From Oceaniferula marina (lineage in GTDB: Bacteria > Verrucomicrobiota > Verrucomicrobiia > Verrucomicrobiales > Akkermansiaceae), in NCBI RefSeq assembly GCF_013391475.1, contig NZ_JACBAZ010000001.1, positions 888,377-952,376 of the forward strand: DNA of 64,000 nt. The letters run 5' to 3'. The notes beneath the pieces were generated by a model, which had not been told where the DNA came from, ran no database searches, and saw nothing but the letters and a program-made list of their open reading frames with translations. Positions 53,908 through 61,687 of this stretch are shown piece after piece. The first letter of the stretch is position 1, and every line of letters begins with the position of its first letter. A program made the position numbers and the translations under genes.

Positions 53908-55125
53908 ATGTCCTACCTATTACCAACCTATGCCAATTTCCCTCTCACCCTGGTCCGCGGCGAAGGAACCCGAGTATGGGACGAAAACGGCACAGACTAC
54001 CTCGATTTTTGTGCCGGTATTGCCACCTGCAGCATTGGCCATTGCCATCCCAGCCTGAGCGAAGCCATCGCCAAGCAGGCCTCCACCTTGATGCACTGTT
54101 CAAACCTCTACCAGATCCCGCAGCAAAAGGAACTGGCTCGCACACTGGTGGAAGACTTTGTCCAAACCCCGGGTAAGATCTTTTTCGGTAATTCAGGAGC
54201 TGAAGCCAACGACGGTATGATCAAAACCGCCCGTCGCTATGGCCACGCCCGTCCCCAGGCCGATGGTTCCCCCCGCTACGAGGTCATCACCTTCAAGCAA
54301 TCCTTCCACGGCCGGACCCTCGGCTCGATGGCGGCCACGGCCCAAACCAAGATCCAGCAAGGGTTCGATCCTATGTTACCCGGCTTCCGCTATTGCCCGT
54401 TCAACGATCTGGATGCCCTCCGCTCCTGCATCAGTGAAACAACGGTCGGCATCATGCTCGAACCCATCCAGGGTGAAGGTGGCGTCCATGAAGCCCGGCC
54501 CGAGTTTCTCCGAGGCCTCGCCGAGCTTTGCCAGCAACATGACCTGCTGCTGATGTTCGATGAAATCCAATGCGGTCTTGGCCGGACCGGCAGCCTGATG
54601 GGCTGGCAGGCCATCTGCCCTGAGTTGCAGCCCGACACCATTTCCTGGGCCAAAGGTCTGGGTGGTGGCTTTCCAATCGGGGCATTCTACGTCAGCGACC
54701 GCATCATCGATCAGAACGGCACCGAACTATCCTCGCTGATGGGCCCGGGCTCTCACGGGTCCACCTATGGTGGCAACCCACTCGCATGCGCCGCCGCCTT
54801 GGCGGTGCTTGAAGAAATTCGGAACTCGCAACTTGCCGATCACGCCAAACAGCAGGAACAACAGATCCGGGACATCATTCTTTCCTGGAACCACCCCGTG
54901 ATTCTCGAAATCAGAGGAAAAGGTCTGCTTCTCGGCATCGCCCTCGACCCCGAACAGCTCGAGGCACCAACCCTTTGCCAGACCCTCATGAGTGAGGGTC
55001 TCCTGACGGTCCCAGCAGGGCCCAACACCCTGCGCCTGCTCCCCCCCCTGAATGTCAGTAGCGAGGAAATCAACGAAGCCCTGAAAATATTGAAAAACAC
55101 CCTCGATTCGCTCTGTAAAAACTGA
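53908..55125 (+). CDS. argD: Acetylornithine aminotransferase
   Basis: PLP enzyme converting N-acetylglutamate semialdehyde to N-acetylornithine. The start is set at 53908 (MSYLLPTYANFP), giving 405 residues, the family norm; the frame is open from 53821, but that part lies against rnpB. Visible are GNSGAEAND, FHGRTLGSMAAT, FDEIQCGLGRTG and the Schiff-base lysine K249 in SWAKGLGGGFPIGAF. argF follows 31 bp downstream. Related class-III transaminases share these motifs, but the argF neighbour supports arginine synthesis. Confidence 0.94.
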   Translation: MSYLLPTYANFPLTLVRGEGTRVWDENGTDYLDFCAGIATCSIGHCHPSLSEAIAKQASTLMHCSNLYQIPQQKELARTLVEDFVQTPGKIFFGNSGAEANDGMIKTARRYGHARPQADGSPRYEVITFKQSFHGRTLGSMAATAQTKIQQGFDPMLPGFRYCPFNDLDALRSCISETTVGIMLEPIQGEGGVHEARPEFLRGLAELCQQHDLLLMFDEIQCGLGRTGSLMGWQAICPELQPDTISWAKGLGGGFPIGAFYVSDRIIDQNGTELSSLMGPGSHGSTYGGNPLACAAALAVLEEIRNSQLADHAKQQEQQIRDIILSWNHPVILEIRGKGLLLGIALDPEQLEAPTLCQTLMSEGLLTVPAGPNTLRLLPPLNVSSEEINEALKILKNTLDSLCKN

Positions 55126-55156
55126 ATACTGAGCGCTCATTCTCACCTCCCATATC

Positions 55157-56089
55157 ATGACTCATTTTCTTTCCATCGAAGAACTCTCCGCAAAACGCAT
55201 CAATCGACTGATTGATCTGGCCATTGAACTCAAGGCCGAACGCAAAAACGGAGGCCATAAAAAGCTCCCGCTCAAAGGGCAAACCTGGGCGATGATTTTC
55301 ACCAAATCATCCACCCGGACCCGCGTTTCTTTCGAGGTCGGAGTGCGAGAGCTCGGGGGCTCGATCATGTTTCTCTCATCGAACGACATCCAACTGGGAC
55401 GAGGAGAACCGATCAAGGACACCGCCCGCGTTCTCGGTCGCATGGTTCACGGAGCGATCATCCGCACCTTCGACCAGCAGGATGTGGTCGATTTTGCCAA
55501 CTACTCTGCCATCCCCACCATCAACGCTCTGACCGACGATGCCCACCCCTGCCAAATTCTTGCGGATCTGCTCACCATCAAAGAGCGCCTCGGAGGATGG
55601 GAAGGGAAAAAAGTGGCCTTTGTCGGTGACGGATTCAACAACATGTCCCGCTCATGGATGTGGGCTGCCAAAGAACTGGGATTCGAATTGTGCATCGCAG
55701 CGCCCCAAGGCTGCCTCCCTACAGAACAATACGTTGAACGTCTTCAAGCACCCAATGTCAGTATCACGACTGACCCTATTGAAGCCGTCAAGGATGCCCA
55801 AGTCATCAATACCGATGTCTGGCTATCCATGGGAGAAGAAGGGCAAAAAGAAAAAGAAAAACTTTTTGGAGACTACCAAGTCAACCAGGAACTACTCCAA
55901 CACGCCTGCGCTTCTCATATCGTCCTCCACTGTCTACCAGCCTATCGGGGCAAGGAAATCACCGAACGTGTGCTCGAAGCTCACGCCGACAGCATTTTCC
56001 AACAAGCTGAAAATCGACTCCACGCACAGAAAGCGGTTCTCTGCCGACTCGCTGATGGAGGCCAGACGTTTCGTGGGATGTTCGGCTAA
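55157..56089 (+). CDS. argF: Ornithine carbamoyltransferase
   Basis: Forms citrulline from ornithine and carbamoyl phosphate. 310 residues with the carbamoyl-phosphate loop SSTRTR (51-56), HPCQ in DDAHPCQILADLL, the ornithine-site strand NTDVWLSMGEEGQ and HCLPAYRGKEI near the end. Same operon as argD. It fits directly after argD in the arginine pathway; argG/argH are elsewhere. Confidence 0.97.
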   Translation: MTHFLSIEELSAKRINRLIDLAIELKAERKNGGHKKLPLKGQTWAMIFTKSSTRTRVSFEVGVRELGGSIMFLSSNDIQLGRGEPIKDTARVLGRMVHGAIIRTFDQQDVVDFANYSAIPTINALTDDAHPCQILADLLTIKERLGGWEGKKVAFVGDGFNNMSRSWMWAAKELGFELCIAAPQGCLPTEQYVERLQAPNVSITTDPIEAVKDAQVINTDVWLSMGEEGQKEKEKLFGDYQVNQELLQHACASHIVLHCLPAYRGKEITERVLEAHADSIFQQAENRLHAQKAVLCRLADGGQTFRGMFG

Positions 56090-56167
56090 TCAGCCCCTCA
56101 CCGATCTTATCCAAGAGAGGAACGGTAGTGGATTCCTCGCTCGGGTGCAGCCTAGCCCCTACAAGCA

Positions 56168-56752
56168 ATGGATCACACCCGCTACACTCTGATTGAGCGC
56201 CTCAAGGATCAAGACGACCAAGCGGCATGGGAGACCTTTACCCAAAACTACGAAGGCTACATCTACACTGTGCTGATCCGTTTGGGCATCCGTGCAGATG
56301 ACGCCTCGGACCTGCGTCAGGACATATTGCTCAAACTCTGGAAACAATTACCTGAGTTTGAATACCAAGCGGAGAAAGGATCATTCCGTTCCTGGCTCTG
56401 CACCGTGATCCGCAACACCGCCTACTCCTATTTTTCTTCTCGAAAAAACGAACAAAAGAGAATCGATAGCTACTTTCAATCACACGATGACAGCCCATCC
56501 GGAAGCCCGCAATTAGACCAATTGATGGATCACGAATGGAAAACCTACATCACCAATCGGGCGATGCAGAACCTGCGGGCATCCTTTAACCAACAAAGTA
56601 TCACGATCTTCGAGCGCTCACTCGATGGTGAAAGCGTCGAATCCTTGGCTCGGGAATTCGAACTTCAGGAAAACACCGTCTACCGGATCAAAAACAGAGT
56701 GAAAGAACGCCTCATTGTCCAAATCAACCGCATGAGAAAGGAGCTCGAATAG
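56168..56752 (+). CDS. ECF RNA polymerase sigma factor
   Basis: 194 residues: sigma2 region at about 20-95 (YIYTVLIRLGIRADDASDLRQDILLKLWKQL, then FRSWLCTVIRNTAYSY) and sigma4 helix-turn-helix at about 135-190 (GESVESLAREFELQENTVYRIKNRVKERL). It ends three bases before the kinase gene, so the two are translated together. In PVC bacteria ECF factors beside Ser/Thr kinases are thought to be controlled by phosphorylation rather than by a membrane anti-sigma factor; none is encoded here. Confidence 0.9.
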   Translation: MDHTRYTLIERLKDQDDQAAWETFTQNYEGYIYTVLIRLGIRADDASDLRQDILLKLWKQLPEFEYQAEKGSFRSWLCTVIRNTAYSYFSSRKNEQKRIDSYFQSHDDSPSGSPQLDQLMDHEWKTYITNRAMQNLRASFNQQSITIFERSLDGESVESLAREFELQENTVYRIKNRVKERLIVQINRMRKELE

Positions 56753-56755
56753 ATC

Positions 56756-58606
56756 ATGAACCGCTCAGTTGCCAATTCGGAGAACAACGACAAACTGCTT
56801 CAGTTCTATGATGCCTCACTCAGTCAGGTCGAATTATTGAGTGCCACCCGCTACAGCAATGAGAGGTTTATTGCCGAGGGGGCTATTAAATCAGTGTCCC
56901 GCGTCACGGACAATCACTGTTCCCGGGATGTCGCCATGGCCCGCATCAAGGATGATGTCCTGGACCTCGAGCAAGCAATCGACTTCATCCGGGAAATACA
57001 GACCACCTCGGGATTTGAACACCCTAACATCATCCGGGTATATGACATGGGGATCACCGAGGGAGCGCCATGGTTCACCATGGAGCTAACCAGCGGAAAA
57101 ACGCTCAACGATAAGATCCGGGAGGCACCCAGCCTGCCGGAAAAAATGGAGATCTTCATCCAACTCTGCGATGCCATTGCCTACGCCCACCAGCACGATG
57201 TCCTCCACCTTGACCTCAAACCCAACAACATCAGCCTCGGCAAACAAGGGCAAATAATGTTAGGCGACTGGGGGCTCGCATCAAGTATCGCCAAACGACC
57301 AGTTGACGATTTAGAAAAAAGTCAAACGCAACAAGGCTACATCAAGGGAAGCCCCGGCTTTATGGCGCCCGAAAAAGCCAACCCGGAATACACAAAGCAC
57401 CCAAGCTCTGATATTTTCGGGCTTGGAGCCATCCTCTACTTCCTACTCACCGGGGAGGCTCCGATCGAGGGGGCCAACCAACAAGAAACCCTCGATCTCA
57501 CCCGGAAAGGCAAGATCCAAGCTCTCAACCGACCGGAAATCCCAAGCCGACTCACCCCGCTCCTGAGCAAAGCAATGGCGAGCGATCCCGCTGAGCGCTA
57601 TCACTCCGCTGCCGAACTCAAACGGGAAGCCGAACAGTATCGGGACGGCTTTGCCACTCTGGCTGAGTCAGCCTCCCCCGTCACGTTAGCCGCCTTGTTT
57701 TTTAAACGTAACAAAACCACCTGCATCCTAGCACTCAGCTCCATCGTTGCCTTACTGGCATCCACCGCCTATTACATTCACTCCCTGCAAGCCAGTGAAC
57801 AACGCGCCATCGGAGCTCAAGCTAAAGCCGAACATGCGAACAGCATGACCACTCTGGCTATGGCCGAACTTTTAAACGAACAGGAAGCCCGGCAAAAAGC
57901 GAACGAGGAGCTGTCATCGATTTTACAAATCCACAGCGGCTATGAACTCGATCAACTGGATTTCGACAAAGCCCTGCAATCAGCAAAACAATCCGTTGAT
58001 TCCACCCCCGACAACCCGAACGCCCTCTACACTCTCGGCTTCACTCATTTTGTTCGGCAAGAATTTCGCCTCGCCTCGAACAACCTCAAACAAAGTGGAC
58101 TGAATAAAGCCGAAACACTCATCAAGCTATCGGATCAATATGCTTCAATCCCAGGACCTTTAAGTGGAAACGAGACCGTTCAACTGATCAAAAAACTCGG
58201 CAAGCAGCGAGTCTACATCAGCCTGAGCATGCTACACTATGACGCCAAGATCAAATCCAATAAAGAACACTGTAAACTCATTCATTATTTTCTAAAAAAA
58301 TACAACAAACCAAGCGGAAGATTTGCCCCTCCGCTCCAGTTTCATTACTCAGAAAAAAACCGCACGGCGAATCTATCAGGCAACCCTGACGGCATTCTTC
58401 TTCACTCAAAAAAAACCAACCTAACTCCCCCTGTTCACCTGCTCTCATCCTTACCCGTTCGCGCTCTCATTCTGGATGACACCGTCAGTAACCGCCGGCG
58501 AGCGGAGTCCCTCAAAACAAACAGCAAGTGTAAAATCATCTTTGTCAACCCTGACAGCCACCGACGCAAGCAGCCCCCCCGGAAGAAAAAGAACAAAACG
58601 TTATAA
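56756..58606 (+). CDS. Serine/threonine protein kinase with WNK-like lysine placement and transmembrane anchor
   Basis: 616 residues. The kinase domain (about 37-300) has the catalytic loop HLDLKPNN (151-158, D153), metal motif DWG (171-173) in place of DFG, and GSPGFMAPE (198-206). The usual VAIK lysine is alanine (VAMA, 59-62), while a lysine appears in the Gly-rich loop (EGAIKSV, K45), as in WNK kinases; E80 is the likely helix-C partner. One transmembrane segment (about 318-341), a coiled linker and a TPR-like region (about 420-480) follow, then a basic tail. It likely regulates the neighbouring sigma factor. Confidence 0.85.
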   Translation: MNRSVANSENNDKLLQFYDASLSQVELLSATRYSNERFIAEGAIKSVSRVTDNHCSRDVAMARIKDDVLDLEQAIDFIREIQTTSGFEHPNIIRVYDMGITEGAPWFTMELTSGKTLNDKIREAPSLPEKMEIFIQLCDAIAYAHQHDVLHLDLKPNNISLGKQGQIMLGDWGLASSIAKRPVDDLEKSQTQQGYIKGSPGFMAPEKANPEYTKHPSSDIFGLGAILYFLLTGEAPIEGANQQETLDLTRKGKIQALNRPEIPSRLTPLLSKAMASDPAERYHSAAELKREAEQYRDGFATLAESASPVTLAALFFKRNKTTCILALSSIVALLASTAYYIHSLQASEQRAIGAQAKAEHANSMTTLAMAELLNEQEARQKANEELSSILQIHSGYELDQLDFDKALQSAKQSVDSTPDNPNALYTLGFTHFVRQEFRLASNNLKQSGLNKAETLIKLSDQYASIPGPLSGNETVQLIKKLGKQRVYISLSMLHYDAKIKSNKEHCKLIHYFLKKYNKPSGRFAPPLQFHYSEKNRTANLSGNPDGILLHSKKTNLTPPVHLLSSLPVRALILDDTVSNRRRAESLKTNSKCKIIFVNPDSHRRKQPPRKKKNKTL

Positions 58607-58622
58607 AAAACGCGCCTCAAGC

Positions 58623-59867
58623 TTAACGTTCCGCATGCTGGGCATGCACACGGAAGAAATAGGAAGCGTCATCAGCAAGGTCAAGGTCTTCCGTATTAAC
58701 CGGAGGTGTAGCTTGCAAGCCACTGGTCAATTGCACCCAATGCTTCATGTCCTGGCTTCCCCAAATCTCGTAGCTCACTTTCTCCTCGCTCTTCCAACTC
58801 AAGCGATGTTGGTCAGAAGCGATGGACTGAAAAGCAATCACACGCATCGATGAATTCGGATCCGACGGGTCCGTTCCACTATGGTATTCCTGGGCATCGG
58901 ATTGACCGTCCCCATCCCAGTCACTGTTCGCATGACAGATATCAAGTCCTCCGAAAAAGGAGCGCTCCCAAGAATCCGACATTCCATCCGCATCCAGATC
59001 AATCAACGACCGAGTCTCGAAACTTCCACTGGTATGGGTGTTGGTGTTCCCATCAGAATTGCTTGCAAAAATACGATAATAAAGAGGCTGTCCTGGAGTC
59101 AGTCCTCCCAAGAGGTAATCGAAATCTCCGACAGGCTGACTTCCAATGGCCGTGTTGTTTTCCCATGCGTTGAGATCATCCCCCATATCCTGGGAACCCC
59201 ACACCAGAATAATATCAACCTCTTCATCATTCCCGCTATAAAGGACACTCCCCTGGATTCGCGATGAGATTCCATCCACTCCTTCAGGTGCATACTGAGC
59301 AATGGCCAGAAGCCCCTGGTAGTCATAAACCAAACCATCTCCAGCCATCGCGGCCCGATTCATTGTTTCCCGTTGTCTGCGGTGTTGGTATTTCTCTTCC
59401 CGCCAAAGATCGATTCCCGCCGACATCACATACTCGGCCATGTCCGAACGCGTCACCGACTCCAATCTGGATTTGCCTGCCTGAATCAAGGCGAGCGCCT
59501 GGTCATAGGCATCCCCCGTCACGCCACTCAGGCAAGGGCTCGATGCTGGACGGTCAAAGGACACCTGCTCCCCGAGCCCTTTGATGTTTTTCACATTGAC
59601 TCCGGTCAAACTGATCAAGGTGTTGAGTTCACCATCTGTCAATGGAGAGCGACCACTTTCATTGCCTGGAAAATTACTGGTGTAACGTCCATAGTAAGGC
59701 GCATTCAAATCGACCCAAGTGGCCAGTCGCTCAAAATCAGAACCCGAGAGAGATACCCCGTGATGACCCGAGCGAATGGTCTCAATCAATTTGCTCTTAT
59801 GAGCCCCCCAGGATTTTGCCTGCTGAATGGCTGCAGGTCCGGCCCCGGCGGCCCTGTGTATCCCCAC
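58623..59867 (-). CDS. C-terminal fragment of a frameshifted HZS-alpha-like protein
   Basis: 414 residues in a frame shifted relative to the upstream part. It starts in register with QQAKSWGAHKSKLIETIRSGHHGVSL, the continuation of the haem domain of the paralogue at 32577 (KGHYNVKLGEESWEKL there). It carries FN3-like segments and a thrombospondin-3/EF-hand-like run (DLDADGMSDSWE, NSDWDGDGQSDAQE) typical of verrucomicrobial surface proteins, ending ADDASYFFRVHAQHAER. Here the SUMF1-like domain of the paralogue is absent. The frame joins the N-terminal part at the C run 59843-59846. Confidence 0.7.
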   Translation of the reverse strand: MGIHRAAGAGPAAIQQAKSWGAHKSKLIETIRSGHHGVSLSGSDFERLATWVDLNAPYYGRYTSNFPGNESGRSPLTDGELNTLISLTGVNVKNIKGLGEQVSFDRPASSPCLSGVTGDAYDQALALIQAGKSRLESVTRSDMAEYVMSAGIDLWREEKYQHRRQRETMNRAAMAGDGLVYDYQGLLAIAQYAPEGVDGISSRIQGSVLYSGNDEEVDIILVWGSQDMGDDLNAWENNTAIGSQPVGDFDYLLGGLTPGQPLYYRIFASNSDGNTNTHTSGSFETRSLIDLDADGMSDSWERSFFGGLDICHANSDWDGDGQSDAQEYHSGTDPSDPNSSMRVIAFQSIASDQHRLSWKSEEKVSYEIWGSQDMKHWVQLTSGLQATPPVNTEDLDLADDASYFFRVHAQHAER

Positions 59868-61687
59868 TGGGATCCAGCGAACGATGCCCGGTAAAGTGCC
59901 GCGTAGCTTGCATTGAACACAACACCCTTGTCACCGGCTAACAATGGAGAATCTCCACCGTAGTCGTGACACGAAACACAATGGGTATCCAGGACAGGTT
60001 GAACATCCGTAATGTAATTAAACACCTTGGCAGCTTCACTCTGCCACCCATTCATCGTATTTGGAGATCTGCGTAAGGCCAGCGGCATCTGGGACCCGGG
60101 ATAGTGTGGAGCCTGGTCCCGTGATTCGTGGCAGCCGATGCAACCCTGGCTTTCCCCGGGTTGAATGATCGTCCCCGAACGCATGGATTGCAGCATCATC
60201 TTATTTTCATCCAATAGCTGGAAAAATACAAAACGATGGGGTGGAACTTCGAAATGAGCCGAGCCGTCATCTTCAACCGGAACAGTCCCCAGAATCCGCT
60301 TGGTTTCAAAATTATCCCAGTTGACCGCAGGCCCTTGGAATCCCTGTCCGCCCCAACCTTTCAAGGTAAAAAAACGCTTCTCGGGCGACTCCACCACACG
60401 TAACCATTTGACATCACCTCGATTGATCCCCTGCATGTGCGTTCCTTCATACACATCGGCAACGTAAAAGCGTCCAGGGGTATCGTCATATTTCCGAGGA
60501 ACCGTAACATCATTGGGCTTCGCCCGGGGCACCAGAGGCATCGGGTCAAAACAACCAACGGAACCCGCTCCTTCATCGTGAACCAGCGTGGAGCCACCGG
60601 TTTCGGCATCCAGCAAGTAAATGGCCATATGACCTCCACCCACATCGCGGGAACAGAGGAAATACCGCCCTCCACTACCTGTCTCCGGGTCGAGAACCGG
60701 AAACGGATCTTCATGTTTCGGATTGACCGACTTAAAAGCGTCAAAGGCCGATGTCACCGCGCCAACACTTCCATTGTTATAAACCTTGTTAATCGCCGAG
60801 GCAGGCCAGATTTTCACAACTGCATCCTTGCCGTCCCGGGCCAAACGGTGGTCGATGATAGCAATCGCTCCCCATGGGCGGTCATGGCAGGACCCAAACA
60901 CACAAACCGTTTGCTGGGTGCCGGGGATCGCATGTCCATCAATAACTCCACCCGGACTGCTGGTATTATTGCCGTAGTAAATTGCATGCCCGGTTCCGTC
61001 CGGATCAGTCACCCAGAGCCCCTGGGCATCACCGAAGTTGCGGTCCACATACTCCCAACGGTCATACATGATGCGTCCGTCGGGCATGAGGCTGGGATGC
61101 CCTTCATACAAGGTGCTGTTTGCTATTTGCAAAATATTCGATCCATCGGCATTCATCCGGTAAAGGTTATACGATAGGTGCTTGTTGCACATCACATACT
61201 TCGGCTCCCGCCCAGAGCTGAACACGATGTCACCATCAGGCATATAAATCGGGTCCAAGTCATCGACATCCGGCATGAATGTCAGCTGACGCAGTCCACT
61301 ACCATCGCTGCGAATCTCCCAAATATTATATGACTCACTCGTGCTCTTCCTCCATGAAAACAGAATCCGCTCGCCATCAAAATGCACGCAGGGGTCGCGA
61401 ACCACGCCGTCGGCTCCGGCACTTAGAATCGTGCTGATGCCGCCGGTTGCCGGATCATAAACCTTGAGCGCACTGCTACCCCCTGCGTAACTGCCATTGT
61501 TGTATTCGTTAGCCGCCGAAGGAAACATCGTATGCGTGTTATGGTGGTCCGGAGCATACTGCTTGCGCACCACATAGAGAATCTTATGATTCTGGACCAT
61601 CGCCGGCAACTCCGCCACGGCAACTCCCATACCGCCTCCCAACATGAGGGCGGTTAGCATCGATTGATAGCGTTTACGTATGTTCAT
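59786..61687 (-). CDS. N-terminal part of the frameshifted HZS-alpha-like c-type cytochrome
   Basis: 633 residues with signal peptide (MNIRKRYQSMLTALMLGGGM), TolB-like propeller strands (MPDGDIVFSSG, MPDGRIMYDRWEYVD), haem sites CIGCHESRD and CVSCHDYGG, and family motifs shared with the 32577 protein (KRILGTVPVEDDGSAHFEVP). Its own frame ends in GPDLQPFSRQNPGGLIRAN, which has no counterpart in the paralogue, while the other frame resumes the homology. A single missing base at the G run (59843-59846 on plus C) explains it. The start overlaps the stop of the next gene by ATGA. It could be a sequencing error or a true pseudogene. Confidence 0.72.
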   Translation of the reverse strand: MNIRKRYQSMLTALMLGGGMGVAVAELPAMVQNHKILYVVRKQYAPDHHNTHTMFPSAANEYNNGSYAGGSSALKVYDPATGGISTILSAGADGVVRDPCVHFDGERILFSWRKSTSESYNIWEIRSDGSGLRQLTFMPDVDDLDPIYMPDGDIVFSSGREPKYVMCNKHLSYNLYRMNADGSNILQIANSTLYEGHPSLMPDGRIMYDRWEYVDRNFGDAQGLWVTDPDGTGHAIYYGNNTSSPGGVIDGHAIPGTQQTVCVFGSCHDRPWGAIAIIDHRLARDGKDAVVKIWPASAINKVYNNGSVGAVTSAFDAFKSVNPKHEDPFPVLDPETGSGGRYFLCSRDVGGGHMAIYLLDAETGGSTLVHDEGAGSVGCFDPMPLVPRAKPNDVTVPRKYDDTPGRFYVADVYEGTHMQGINRGDVKWLRVVESPEKRFFTLKGWGGQGFQGPAVNWDNFETKRILGTVPVEDDGSAHFEVPPHRFVFFQLLDENKMMLQSMRSGTIIQPGESQGCIGCHESRDQAPHYPGSQMPLALRRSPNTMNGWQSEAAKVFNYITDVQPVLDTHCVSCHDYGGDSPLLAGDKGVVFNASYAALYRASFAGSQWGYTGPPGPDLQPFSRQNPGGLIRAN

